From Planosporangium thailandense (GTDB lineage: Bacteria; Actinomycetota; Actinomycetes; Mycobacteriales; Micromonosporaceae), in assembly GCF_011947195.1 (NCBI RefSeq), contig NZ_JAATVY010000002.1, positions 310,001-374,000 of the forward strand: a DNA stretch of 64,000 nucleotides, given 5' to 3'. The notes beneath the pieces are model-generated. The model was not told the DNA's origin. It saw only the letters and a program-made list of their open reading frames with translations, and made no database searches. Below are positions 8,147 to 16,881 of this stretch, piece after piece. Position numbers and translations under genes: made by a program. Position 1 is the stretch's first letter. Each line of letters opens with the position of its first letter.

Positions 8147-9547
8147 ATGATCGTCTCGTCCCGGCGACGTCGTATGCCCTACGAGGACTCCGGCCCGCGC
8201 GGTTACGCCCTGCTGCCCCGAGGCCTCGCCGCGGTGGGCGCGGTGGCGCTCACCCTGTCGCTGGCCGCGTGTGGAGCCGGCGCGAGCGCCAGTGTCCCGT
8301 TCGCCGATACGCCGCAGTGCGCGCCGTACAAGCAGTACCAGGGCCATTCGGGCACCACGGTGACGTGGAGCACCGGCGGTGGCAGCGACAACGAAACGAA
8401 CGGGTACCGCCAGGCGGTGCGTACCTTCTCCGACTGCACCGGGATCCTGATCAACTACTACATCGATCCCAAGGTCAACTCGGAGAAGGACCTCATCGAA
8501 CTGATCGACTCCGGTAAGGCTTCGGACCTGCTTGGTGTCGGGCCCGGTACGTTGACCGACCTGGCCGCCGCCAAGAAGATCAAGACGCTTTCGGCGCAGG
8601 CCAAAGCCAACGTGACGAAGGGCTGGTCGTCCGACTGGCAGAACTACGCCAGCGCCGGCGGCACGCTCTACGGCATCCCGAACGACGCCGCCGTCAAGTC
8701 GTTCGTCTGGTACTCGCCCAGCTACTTCAAGGAGCACGGCTACCAGGTGCCGCAGACGTGGGACGAGATGATCGCGCTGAGCGACAAGATCGCTGCCACC
8801 GGGATCAAGCCGTGGTGCGCCGGCATCGAATCGGGCGCCGCCACCGGCTGGCCGGCCACCGACTGGATGGAAGAGGTCATGCTCCGGCTGGAAGGCCCCG
8901 AGATCTACGACCAGTGGGTGGCCCACAAGATTCCGTTCAACGACCCGAAGGTACTGGACGTGGCGAACAGGGTCGCCACGATCCTGAAGAACCCCGCGTA
9001 CGTCAACGGCGGCCTCGGTGACGTCAAGAGCGTCGCCACCACCGCCTTCGGCGACGCCGGGCTGCCGATCCTGGCCGGCAAGTGCGCGCTGCACCAGCAG
9101 GCCTCGTTCTACGCCAACATGTGGCCGCGTGGGACCAACGTCTCCCCGGACGGCGACGTCTACGCGTTCTACGAACCGCCGATCGACCCCGCCAAGGGCA
9201 AGCCGGTCGAGGCCGGCGGCGGCTTCGTGGTGGCGACCTCGACGCGGCCCGAGGTGCAGGCGGTCCAGGCGTTCCTGTCCAGCAGGGATTTCGCCACCAG
9301 TCGGGTGAAGGTCGGCGGCTTCGTGTCCGCCAACAAGCTCGTCGATTTGAACAGCTACGACAACCCGATCGACAAGCTGTCGGCCCAGATCCTCCGCGAC
9401 CCGAACGCGGTCATCCGCTTCGACGGCTCGGACGCGATGCCTGCCGCCGTCGGCAACGGGACGTTCTGGACCGAGATGACCGCCTGGATCAACGGCAAGG
9501 ACACCAAGTCCATGCTCGACGCGATCGAGGCGTCCTGGCCGAAGTAG
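8147..9547 (+). CDS. Sugar-type ABC substrate-binding lipoprotein without permease
   Basis: The 466-residue extracellular solute-binding protein (family 1/MalE-like fold) has an unusually long N-region with an arginine cluster before the signal helix and a lipobox LAAC at about residue 42. The mature part has typical features such as GIPNDAAVKSFVWYSP, and PQTWDEMIAL in the hinge region. GGGGGAA at 8136-8142 serves the ATG at 8147. No permease or ATPase gene follows; a strong terminator does. It lies 73 bases after the chemoreceptor gene, so it may act as the periplasmic ligand adaptor for chemotaxis or pair with a distant transporter. Confidence 0.9.
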   Translation: MIVSSRRRRMPYEDSGPRGYALLPRGLAAVGAVALTLSLAACGAGASASVPFADTPQCAPYKQYQGHSGTTVTWSTGGGSDNETNGYRQAVRTFSDCTGILINYYIDPKVNSEKDLIELIDSGKASDLLGVGPGTLTDLAAAKKIKTLSAQAKANVTKGWSSDWQNYASAGGTLYGIPNDAAVKSFVWYSPSYFKEHGYQVPQTWDEMIALSDKIAATGIKPWCAGIESGAATGWPATDWMEEVMLRLEGPEIYDQWVAHKIPFNDPKVLDVANRVATILKNPAYVNGGLGDVKSVATTAFGDAGLPILAGKCALHQQASFYANMWPRGTNVSPDGDVYAFYEPPIDPAKGKPVEAGGGFVVATSTRPEVQAVQAFLSSRDFATSRVKVGGFVSANKLVDLNSYDNPIDKLSAQILRDPNAVIRFDGSDAMPAAVGNGTFWTEMTAWINGKDTKSMLDAIEASWPK

Positions 9548-9580
9548 CGCCGGATCGGCCGGACAACCGCAGAACGTACG

Positions 9581-9619
9581 ACGGCCGCGGGCCCCGCCGA
9601 GTGCGGGGCCCGCGGCCGT
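9581..9619 (+). terminator. Strong hairpin after the binding-protein gene
   Basis: A perfect 17-base-pair stem (9581-9597 with 9603-9619) encloses a five-base loop (CGAGT). It lies 33 bases after the stop of the binding-protein gene. There is no long T-run, which is usual for actinomycete terminators. Confidence 0.75.
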
Positions 9620-9743
9620 TACGGGTAAGGGGACGTCTTGTCCTACGAGCCGTCCCGGTGCCGATCGGCTGCGCCCAGAAAGCACCAGAATGCTGCCTTT
9701 TTGACGGCAGCGCGAGGAGCCGGTGTCCGTGTACCGTGACGGC

Positions 9744-10427
9744 ATGGGAGAGGGGGCGACCAAGCGGGACGCGCGATTCAACGCGCCGCTGATGACCGCC
9801 CAAGAGGCGGGTGTTCACCTCGGAATAGCGCCGACCACGATCAAGAAGTGGTTGAGGCTGGCGCCCGAGGGTGGGGCGCCTGTCATGCACTCCGTCCCGC
9901 CACCGAGCGCCCATGGTCCGCGAATTCCATTTATCGCGCTGGCTGAGGCCCAAATCTTGCGCGAGTTGCGTAACACCGGCCTTTCCATGCAGGCCATCCG
10001 AGCAGGCGTTGCGAAGCTGCGGAAAGACACTGGCGAGGAGTATGTGCTCGCCACACGCACCATCGCATCGGACGGTGGTGAGCTGCTCTACAACGCGGCA
10101 ACCAAGGTCGCGCCAGAGTGGGTACGAGCTCGAGACGGCCAGGGAACTCTGCGCCAGGTTGTCGACAACCTGCTGAAGTACGTGCACTATGCGCCGGACG
10201 GGTTCGCCGATCGGCTGGTGCTCAAGCCTTACGGGGCAGCGGATGTCGTTGTTGATCCGCGTTTCGCATTTGGCCAGCCTGTTATAGAGCGCAACAAGAT
10301 CCGCGTCGAGACCATAGCTGACCTGTTCTACGCCGGTGAGTCGGTCGAGGTCATCGCGGATGAGTTCGACCTGGACGTCAACGAGGTCGAGTCGATCATT
10401 CGGGTCCTAGGACGACGCGCTGCCTGA
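9744..10427 (+). CDS. DUF433-type antitoxin with MerR-like N-terminal helix-turn-helix
   Basis: This 227-residue protein has an N-terminal DNA-binding region (about 10-40, LGIAPTTIKKWLRL) and a C-terminal DUF433 domain (about 150-227), containing GQPVIERNKIRVETIADLF and ending in a second helix-turn-helix (VEVIADEFDLDVNEVESII). DUF433 proteins are antitoxins of type II systems paired with PIN-like VapC45-type toxins, and a broken toxin of that kind follows directly. ATG 9744 has a TACCGT box at 9732-9737 and no Shine-Dalgarno. Codon use is less GC-rich than in neighbours, consistent with acquisition. Confidence 0.8.
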   Translation: MGEGATKRDARFNAPLMTAQEAGVHLGIAPTTIKKWLRLAPEGGAPVMHSVPPPSAHGPRIPFIALAEAQILRELRNTGLSMQAIRAGVAKLRKDTGEEYVLATRTIASDGGELLYNAATKVAPEWVRARDGQGTLRQVVDNLLKYVHYAPDGFADRLVLKPYGAADVVVDPRFAFGQPVIERNKIRVETIADLFYAGESVEVIADEFDLDVNEVESIIRVLGRRAA

Positions 10428-10810
10428 ATTCCTAGCCGACCGTGACCTCGGCAAACGCGTCGTTGAGGCGCTGCGCGCCGCAGGCGCGGTGGTGCACACG
10501 CTCCCGGAGGTGTTCGGCGAGGAAGGCGCCCAGCTGGCGGCCGACACCGAATGGATCGCTGTTGCTGGCCGATATGGCTGGGTCGCACTGTCGAAGAACA
10601 AACGGATCCGCTACGTGACTGCCGAGCGTGAGGCTCTCGCTGCGCATGGTGTGCCGCTCCGCGCTCGTCAATGGCAGCCTGGACCTGAAGGCGATGGCAG
10701 ATGCCTTCCTGGCGGCTCTGCCTCGCATCGTCGATCTGTGCTCGACCCCGCTCGGCGGTTCTGTATGGATCGTGCACCGTGATGGTCGGGTCGAGCGGCA
10801 GTGGCCGTAG
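10420..10810 (+). pseudogene. PIN-like (VapC45-type) toxin, frameshifted
   Basis: Overlapping the antitoxin stop, a frame reads PEFLADRDLGKRVVEALRAA and later WVALSKNKRIRYVTAERE, typical of PIN-like toxins partnered with DUF433. It has no ATG, GTG or TTG start at its 5' end. CTG at 10420 with AGGA 7 bases upstream is the best candidate. Near 10657-10661 the homologous reading moves by one base: upstream coding ends ...AAHGVPL and the natural continuation ALVNGSLDLKAMADAF lies in the next frame, running to TAG at 10808-10810. An extra base in CTCCGCG would explain it. The toxin is probably inactive, unless this is a sequencing error. Confidence 0.7.
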
Positions 10811-10839
10811 AAGAAGAGCCCGCCGGTCGACTCACTCAC

Positions 10840-11391
10840 TCACAGGAGCTCGGCCGGGTCGAGCGTCAGCGGGAACGGATCATCGGAGCGCCAGACCTGA
10901 CCGGGCCGCACGACCGCGCGGTCGACGTAGCTGTCGCCGTCGAGCGTGAGTACGGTCAGTTTCCGGTCTTTCGGGTCGACGATCCAGTACTGCGGGATGC
11001 CGCCGGCCGCGTAGTAGTGCCGCTTGAGCACGAGGTCGTTGCCGGGGTTGGACGGCGACAGCACCTCGACGGCGAACAGCACGTCGTCCTGGTCGAGCTG
11101 GTCGGTGTCCTTGTCGAGAGCGGCGGCGTGGAGCACACAGAGATCCGGGATGAAGAAGGTTCGCCGGCCGTGGATGGTCACCCCGACGTTCTCCGCGATT
11201 TCGAGGTCGGCGGGCACCTGGCGGAATAGAAGGTGGTGCAGCCGGGTGACGGCGCGGAGGTGGGGCATGGCGGGCGGAGGGTTCACCAGGATGCTCCCGT
11301 CGAACAGCTCGTAGCGCACGCCCAACTCAGGGAACCGGTACAGGTCGTCGACCGTCCAGCCGGTCATCGGGGGTACGAGGGACACGGTCAT
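10840..11391 (-). CDS. Uma2-family (DUF820) putative endonuclease
   Basis: The 183-residue protein has the PD-(D/E)XK-like core of the Uma2 family: YELFDGSILV, then FIPDLCVL, then VLFAVEVLSPSN, and later YYAAGGIPQYWIVDP. The acidic residues in PDL and VEV correspond to the usual metal-binding positions. The biological role of Uma2 proteins is unresolved. ATG 11391 is chosen because GGAGG lies 8 bases upstream; ATG 11406 in the same frame lacks one. It sits between the toxin remnant and a divergent ABC transporter, in a patch that looks accessory. Confidence 0.85.
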   Translation of the reverse strand: MTVSLVPPMTGWTVDDLYRFPELGVRYELFDGSILVNPPPAMPHLRAVTRLHHLLFRQVPADLEIAENVGVTIHGRRTFFIPDLCVLHAAALDKDTDQLDQDDVLFAVEVLSPSNPGNDLVLKRHYYAAGGIPQYWIVDPKDRKLTVLTLDGDSYVDRAVVRPGQVWRSDDPFPLTLDPAELL

Positions 11392-11480
11392 CGTCACGAC
11401 CTCCATCCTGGTGGAGCGGCCGACGGTTTCGGCGGTTGTCCACAGGCCACTGTACTTGTCCACAGTTGCCGACCGGAGGC

Positions 11481-11513
11481 TTGACAACACGGCGTGCACG
11501 GGCGGGATACCGT
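11481..11513 (+). promoter_or_regulatory. Promoter of the ABC exporter operon
   Basis: A perfect -35 TTGACA lies at 11481-11486. A TACCGT -10-like box lies at 11508-11513, six bases before the GTG at 11520. The spacing between the boxes (21 bases) is longer than usual, so a variant -10 starting near 11505 is also possible. Either way transcription would start at or next to the start codon. Confidence 0.5.
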
Positions 11514-11519
11514 CGAGCG

Positions 11520-12272
11520 GTGACCGATAACGCACTCGTACTGCGGGGGCTCGTCAAGCGGTTCGACGGTCTCACCGCGGTCGGTGGCGTCGATCTCTAC
11601 GTACCCACCGGATCGTTCTTCGGGCTGCTCGGCCCCAACGGAGCGGGCAAGACCACCACGCTGTCCATGGCGGTCGGGCTGCTGCGCCCGGACGCCGGCA
11701 CGGTCGCCGTCCTCGGTCACGACGTGTGGTCCGACCCGGTCACCGCCAAGCGGCTGCTGGGCGCGCTGCCCGACCCGGTCCGGACGTTCGACCGGCTCTC
11801 CGGCAGCGAACTGCTCGCGTACATCGGGCTGCTGCGCGGCATGGACGCAGCCGTGGTCGACGCGCGCGCGGCCGAACTCCTCGACGTGCTCGGCCTCGCC
11901 GACGCCGGTCGTACCCTCGTCGTCGACTACTCGGCCGGGATGAAGAAGAAGATCGGGCTGGCCTGCGCGCTCCTGCACGCGCCCCGGCTGCTCGTACTCG
12001 ACGAGCCGTTCGAGGCCGTCGACCCGGTCTCCGGGGCGCTCATCCGGGACATCCTGCACCGGTACGTGGCCGGCGGCGGCACCGTCGTCCTCTCCAGCCA
12101 CGTGATGGAGGTCGTGGAACGGCTGTGCAGCCACGTCGCGATCCTCGCCGGCGGGCAGGTCAGAACCGTCGGCACGCTGGACGAGGTACGGCAGGGCCGG
12201 TCGCTCGAGGACGTGTTCGTACACGTGGTGGGTGGCCGCGTCGCCACCGGTGCGGAGCTGTCGTGGCTGTAG
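11520..12272 (+). CDS. ABC-2 type exporter, ATP-binding subunit
   Basis: The 250-residue ATPase has Walker A GPNGAGKTT (about residue 39), a signature-like DYSAGMKKK, Walker B RLLVLDEPFE and the H-loop histidine in LSSHVME. The signature DYSAGM departs from the canonical LSGGQ but is common in ABC-2 exporters of this type. The GTG start is leaderless. It overlaps the permease gene by ten bases, so the two form an exporter. The substrate cannot be told from sequence. Confidence 0.93.
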   Translation: MTDNALVLRGLVKRFDGLTAVGGVDLYVPTGSFFGLLGPNGAGKTTTLSMAVGLLRPDAGTVAVLGHDVWSDPVTAKRLLGALPDPVRTFDRLSGSELLAYIGLLRGMDAAVVDARAAELLDVLGLADAGRTLVVDYSAGMKKKIGLACALLHAPRLLVLDEPFEAVDPVSGALIRDILHRYVAGGGTVVLSSHVMEVVERLCSHVAILAGGQVRTVGTLDEVRQGRSLEDVFVHVVGGRVATGAELSWL

Positions 12273-13918
12273 CGCAGGACGCTCAGCCGGCCCGGAACGC
12301 GGAGCGGCCGACACGGGCGGTTCACTTCGTACGCCTGAAGCTGCGGCTGACCGGCAACAGCCTGCGCGGCCAGGCGTGGCGGATCGTGCTCGTCGTCTTC
12401 GGGGCCATCGCCGGGCTGTGGGGCGCGCTCGGTGGCTTCGCTTTGTTCACGGCCGGAGGTGTGGCCCGTGGCGACGGCGGCCTCGTCATCGTGGCCTTCG
12501 CCGGCGCCGGGCTTACGCTCGCGTGGCTGCTTCTGCCGCTGCTGTTCTTCGGCGTGGACGAGACGATCGACCCGGCCCGGTTCGCGCTGCTGCCGGTGTC
12601 GCGCGGCACCCTGCTGCGCGGCATGGTGGCCGCGGCATGCGTGAGCATTCCGGCGATCGCGACGGCCATCGCGCTGCTCGGGCTGATCTTCGGCGCGGCC
12701 GTACGCGGACGGACCCCTGCGGCCGTCGTCACCGCCGCTGTCGGCGCGGTACTCGGGCTCTTCACGTGCGTGGTCGGCAGCCGCGCGTTGAGCAGCGCGT
12801 TCGCGTCGATGCTGCGGTCCCGGCGGGTACGCGACCTCGCCGCCATCCTGCTCGCGGTCCTCGCCTCGTCGGTCGCCCCGCTGCAGCTCACGGTGTCGTC
12901 GCTGATCGCGCACGGGAACCTGGCCCGGGCCGCCGGGATCGCCCGCGTGCTCGCCTGGACGCCGCTCGGCGCCCCGTACGCCGCCTATCTCGACGTGGCC
13001 GACGGCCGGCCCGCGACGGCGCTCGCCCGGTTGGCGCTCGGGCTCGTGACCCTGGTGGCCCTCACGGCGTGGTGGTGGCGCACGCTCGAATCGGCCATGA
13101 TCGGCGTGGCGTCCGGCGCGCGGTCGGCGGGCTCCGCCGGGCGACCGGCCAGCGCGGCGGACGGGCTGTTCCCGGCCGTACTCCGGTGGCTTCGCCCCGG
13201 TCGTTTCAGCGGGCTGGTCGCGCGGGAGTGGCGGTACTGGTGGCGCGAGCCGCGCCGGCGCGCCAGCCTGATCTCGCTGACGATCGCCGGGGTCGTCGTT
13301 CCGGCGATGCTGCGCGCCGGTTCAGGGTCCGGCGGCGCGCCGCTGCCGGTGGCCGTGGCGTTCAGCGCGCTGCTGGCCGCGATGGTGCTCGCCAACCAGT
13401 TCGGCACGGACGGCGCGGCGTACGCGCTGCACCTGCTGGTCGGTGTGCCGGGCCGGGTCGAACTGCGCGCCCGGGCCTGTGCGCTGGCCGCGCTGATGGC
13501 GCCGGTCCTGGTGCTCGTGACCGTCGTGATCGCGCTGCTGACCGGCGCGCAGTCGCAGGTGCCCGCGGCGCTCGGCGTCGTCGCGGCGGCACTGGGCATG
13601 TCGGCCGGCATCTCCGCGCTGGTCTCGGTGCTCGTCCCGTACGCCTTCCCCGAGTCGAGCAATCCGTTCGCGGTCAGCGGCGGCACCGGGGGCCTGCGCG
13701 GGCTGCTCGCCCTGGCCGGGTCGTTGGTCGCGGCGGCGCTGCTGGCACCCGTGCTGGTGTTCGCGGTGCTGGCCGACGGCGCCTGGGCCGGCCCCGCCGT
13801 CCTCGCCACCGGCGTCGGGTGGGGCGCCGCCGGGCTGCTGATCGGCACCCAGGTGGCCGGTGGCATCCTCGACCGGCGGGGGCCGGAGATCCTGGTCGCC
13901 GTCACGCCGCGCCGATGA
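12263..13918 (+). CDS. ABC-2 type exporter, membrane subunit
   Basis: This 551-residue membrane protein has about twelve hydrophobic segments in two clusters, separated by a cytoplasmic region (about 265-330) containing the arginine-rich WRYWWREPRRRASL. The GTG start at 12263 lies inside the ATPase gene with GGAG five bases upstream. Its position and topology make it the permease of the exporter. No substrate-binding protein is present, consistent with export. Confidence 0.88.
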   Translation: MAVAQDAQPARNAERPTRAVHFVRLKLRLTGNSLRGQAWRIVLVVFGAIAGLWGALGGFALFTAGGVARGDGGLVIVAFAGAGLTLAWLLLPLLFFGVDETIDPARFALLPVSRGTLLRGMVAAACVSIPAIATAIALLGLIFGAAVRGRTPAAVVTAAVGAVLGLFTCVVGSRALSSAFASMLRSRRVRDLAAILLAVLASSVAPLQLTVSSLIAHGNLARAAGIARVLAWTPLGAPYAAYLDVADGRPATALARLALGLVTLVALTAWWWRTLESAMIGVASGARSAGSAGRPASAADGLFPAVLRWLRPGRFSGLVAREWRYWWREPRRRASLISLTIAGVVVPAMLRAGSGSGGAPLPVAVAFSALLAAMVLANQFGTDGAAYALHLLVGVPGRVELRARACALAALMAPVLVLVTVVIALLTGAQSQVPAALGVVAAALGMSAGISALVSVLVPYAFPESSNPFAVSGGTGGLRGLLALAGSLVAAALLAPVLVFAVLADGAWAGPAVLATGVGWGAAGLLIGTQVAGGILDRRGPEILVAVTPRR

Positions 13919-13948
13919 CTACTGCCGCTCTACGTCGATAGGCCGTCC

Positions 13949-14452
13949 ATGACGATCTCACCGTCCGACCCGTTCGCCACCCCGGATCACCTTCGCTCGC
14001 CGGTGCGCCGGCTGCGGGGCCGGCTCCCGGCGGCCGTGACCCTCTGGACGGCGCCCGGGCCCGCCGGGCTGACCGTCTCCTCGACGCTGGTCGTCGACGG
14101 CGAGCCCGGCCATCTGCTCGGAATTCTCGACGAGGAGTCCGAGGTGTGGGCGGCGATCGAGGACGCCGGCCGGTTCGCGGTGACGGCGCTGACCGCCGAG
14201 GACCGCCAGCTGGCCGACCGGTTCGCCGGCCTGATGCCGGCGCCGGGCGGCCTGTTCGCCGGCGGCGGGTGGCGCGAGACCGGGTACGGGCCGGTGCCGG
14301 CCGAGCGGTCCACCTGGGCCGGGTGCCGGCTGACGAGCGCGCGGCCGGTCGGCTGGGGGCTGCTGGTCGAGGCGACGATCGAGGCCGTTGAGCTGGGCGA
14401 CCCCGAGCCGCCGCTCGTCCACTACCGGGGCCGCTACCGCGAGCTGTCCTGA
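13949..14452 (+). CDS. Flavin-reductase-like (FMN-binding split barrel) protein
   Basis: The 167-residue protein has the flavin-reductase-like fold: an N-terminal LPAAVTLWTA strand, the GLTVSSTLVV FMN-binding loop and a terminal barrel strand (GWGLLVEATIEAVEL). The family supplies reduced FMN to partner monooxygenases or binds flavin for other purposes. No monooxygenase lies alongside, so the partner is unknown. It is 30 bases behind the exporter genes and is followed by a palindromic repeat. Confidence 0.8.
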   Translation: MTISPSDPFATPDHLRSPVRRLRGRLPAAVTLWTAPGPAGLTVSSTLVVDGEPGHLLGILDEESEVWAAIEDAGRFAVTALTAEDRQLADRFAGLMPAPGGLFAGGGWRETGYGPVPAERSTWAGCRLTSARPVGWGLLVEATIEAVELGDPEPPLVHYRGRYRELS

Positions 14453-14469
14453 CGGGGTGGACCCTCAGC

Positions 14470-14517
14470 GATCTTGGACACTTGGCGGGCCTATGACACC
14501 GCCAGGTGTCCAAGATC
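14470..14517. repeat. Dispersed palindromic element, copy 1
   Basis: The arm GATCTTGGACACTTGGCGG (14470-14488) pairs with 14499-14517 with one G-T wobble, leaving a ten-base loop. The reverse complement of 29601-29658 shares the left arm and loop of this element. It begins 18 bases after a stop codon and may double as a terminator. Confidence 0.85.
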
Positions 14518-14739
14518 CGCCCCAGCGTGGGACGTACGTGGCCGAGCGACGGTAGTCGCGCCACGTCGGTCACTCGGCGCACCTGGCGCGCCGTTCGGCG
14601 CACCGGTGGACCGCCGGGGCTCCGGTGTCTTCACCACTACGCGATCGGGTTTCTACGGTCCGTGCATCCGTCGGCGTCCTCCACGCGCCACGAGGCGGCG
14701 CCGACCACCTCCGAGCCCGATGACTGGTGGTGAACCCAG

Positions 14740-15117
14740 ATGAGCACCGAGACACCCGTACCGCCGGCCGATCCGTCGGCCGCCCCGTCGAGGCGAGCGG
14801 TCGCGGACGCCGACGCGTACCTCGCCGTCGAGCGCAGCCCCGAGTTCGCCGAGCTCCGCAGGGCGCTTCGCGGCTTCGTGTTCCCGATGACCGTGGCGTT
14901 CTTCGTCTGGTACGCGCTCTACGTGATCCTGTCGGCGTACGCCCGCGGGTTCATGAGCGTCAAGATCGTCGGCCACATCAACGTGGCGCTCGTGTTCGGC
15001 CTGCTGCAGTTCGTTTCCACGTTCCTGATCGCCTGGCTGTACGCGCGGTACGCCGGCAGGCGGCTGGACCCGCTGGCCGAGCGCCTGCGGGCACGGGTGG
15101 AGGGGGAGCGCGGATGA
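14740..15117 (+). CDS. DUF485 membrane protein, symporter partner
   Basis: The 125-residue protein has an N-terminal charged region, then two transmembrane helices (about 46-68 and 78-102), with RRALRGFVFPMTVAFFVWY before and into the first. This is the DUF485 pattern found immediately before acetate symporter genes (YjcH-type). It overlaps the symporter start by four bases (ATGA). Its likely role is assembly or regulation of the symporter. Confidence 0.9.
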   Translation: MSTETPVPPADPSAAPSRRAVADADAYLAVERSPEFAELRRALRGFVFPMTVAFFVWYALYVILSAYARGFMSVKIVGHINVALVFGLLQFVSTFLIAWLYARYAGRRLDPLAERLRARVEGERG

Positions 15118-16793
15118 GTCACCCCCTCCTCGCGGCTGCCGCCACCACCAGCACGGCGCGCAGCCTGACGATCGTCCTCTTCATCATCTTCGTGCTGATC
15201 ACGCTGGGTATCACGGTGTGGGCCAGCCGGCAGACGCGCAACGCGACCGACTTCTACGCCGGTGGCCGCTCGTTCAGCGGCTTCCAGAACGGGATGGCGA
15301 TCGGCGGGGACTACATGTCCGCGGCGAGCTTCCTGGGCATCGCCGGGATCATCGCGCTGAGCGGGTACGACGGCTTCCTGTACTCGATCGGCTTCCTGGT
15401 GGCGTGGCTGGTCGCGCTGCTGCTGGTCGCGGAGCTGATGCGCAACTCGGGCAAGTACACGATGGCCGACGTGCTGGCGTTCCGGCTCAGCCAGCGGCCG
15501 GTCCGCACGGCGGCGGCGGTCTCGACGATCACCGTCTCGATCTTCTACCTGCTGGCCCAGATGGTCGGCGCCGGCGCGCTGGTCGCGCTGCTGCTGGGGA
15601 TCAAGCCCGGGCAGACGTTCCTCGGGATGAGCGCCGGCACGGCCAAGGTCGCCACGATCATCTTCGTCGGGGTCCTGATGATCGTGTACGTCGTGGTGGG
15701 CGGCATGAAGGGCACCACGTACGTGCAGATCGTCAAGGCGTTCCTGCTGATGTGCGGCGCCATCCTGATGACCCTGCTGGTCCTGGCGGCGTTCAGGTTC
15801 AACCTGTCGGGCCTGCTCGGCTCGGCCGCCGAGAAGTCCGGCAAGGGCGCGGCGTTCCTGGAGCCCGGGCTCAAGTACGGAAAGGAGGTCGCCGGAAACG
15901 CCAAGGAGACCTTCTACAACAAGATGGACCTGCTCTCGCTGGGCATCGCGCTGGTGCTGGGCACGGCGGGTCTGCCGCACATCCTGACCCGCTTCTACAC
16001 CGTTCCCGACGGCCGGGCCGCCCGCAAGAGTGTGCTCTGGGCGATCGGGCTCATCGGCGTGTTCTACCTGATGACCCTGGCGCTCGGGTTCGGCTCGGCG
16101 GCGCTGGTCGGCGGCAAGGCGATCACGGCTCAGGACAAGGCCGGCAACACCGCGGCGCCACAGTTGGCGCAGGCGCTGGGTGAGAAGTACCTCGGCGGCT
16201 CGGGAGGCGGAGCGGTCATGCTCGCGGTGATCGCGGCGGTCGCCTTCGCCACCATCCTCGCCGTGGTCGCCGGCCTCACCCTGGCCTCGTCGTCGTCGCT
16301 GTCGCACGACTTCTACGCCAACGTCATCAAGCGGGGTCAGGCGTCGGAGCGTCAGGAGATCCGGGTCGCGCGGGTGTCCGCGTTCGCCATCGGGGCGGTG
16401 TCGATCGTGCTGGCGATCTTCGCCCAGAGCCTCAACGTGGCGTTCCTCGTGGCCCTGGCGTTCGCGGTCGCCGCCTCGGGCAACCTGCCGGCGATCCTGT
16501 ACTCGCTGTTCTGGCGGCGGTTCACCACGGCGGGCGCGACGGCGGCCATCTACGGCGGCCTGGTCTCCGCGGTCGTGCTGGTGTTCTTCTCGCCGGTGGT
16601 CTCCGGTACACCGACGGCGATGTTCCCGCACCACGACTGGCACTGGTTCCCGCTGTCCAACCCGGGAATCATCTCGATCCCGATCGGTTTCCTGTGCGGC
16701 TGGCTCGGGACCGTCCTGTCGCGCGAACGCGCCGACGAGGCGAAGTACGCCGAGATGGAGGTGCGCTCGCTGACCGGCGCCGGCGCGCACTGA
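15114..16793 (+). CDS. actP: Cation/acetate symporter
   Basis: The 559-residue SSS-family protein has about thirteen helices and the ActP landmarks ATDFYAGGRSFSGFQNGMAI, GDYMSAASFLGI and TAGLPHILTRFYTVPD. Together with the preceding DUF485 gene this is the standard acetate uptake pair. AGGGGGAG lies 6 bases before the ATG at 15114. The tail (DEAKYAEMEVRSLTG) is typical of actinobacterial ActP. It imports acetate and possibly other short monocarboxylates driven by the cation gradient. Confidence 0.93.
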   Translation: MSHPLLAAAATTSTARSLTIVLFIIFVLITLGITVWASRQTRNATDFYAGGRSFSGFQNGMAIGGDYMSAASFLGIAGIIALSGYDGFLYSIGFLVAWLVALLLVAELMRNSGKYTMADVLAFRLSQRPVRTAAAVSTITVSIFYLLAQMVGAGALVALLLGIKPGQTFLGMSAGTAKVATIIFVGVLMIVYVVVGGMKGTTYVQIVKAFLLMCGAILMTLLVLAAFRFNLSGLLGSAAEKSGKGAAFLEPGLKYGKEVAGNAKETFYNKMDLLSLGIALVLGTAGLPHILTRFYTVPDGRAARKSVLWAIGLIGVFYLMTLALGFGSAALVGGKAITAQDKAGNTAAPQLAQALGEKYLGGSGGGAVMLAVIAAVAFATILAVVAGLTLASSSSLSHDFYANVIKRGQASERQEIRVARVSAFAIGAVSIVLAIFAQSLNVAFLVALAFAVAASGNLPAILYSLFWRRFTTAGATAAIYGGLVSAVVLVFFSPVVSGTPTAMFPHHDWHWFPLSNPGIISIPIGFLCGWLGTVLSRERADEAKYAEMEVRSLTGAGAH

Positions 16794-16811
16794 GCCGGAA
16801 AGGGCGGTAAT

Positions 16812-16844
16812 GGGCGGGGTGGGCCGGTCCGGCGCGCCCCGCCC
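16812..16844 (+). terminator. GC-rich hairpin after actP
   Basis: GGGCGGGG (16812-16819) can pair with CCCCGCCC (16837-16844), with further pairing possible inside the 17-base interior. It lies 19 bases after the actP stop and upstream of the next promoter. Confidence 0.5.
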
Positions 16845-16881
16845 CGTCTGTCTGATACCTGAGCGCAGTAGGCTCACCCGC

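Noticed and set aside
14453-14739. Small ORFs between the flavin reductase and DUF485 genes
   Set aside because: They read through the palindrome and show random composition; no start signal supports them.
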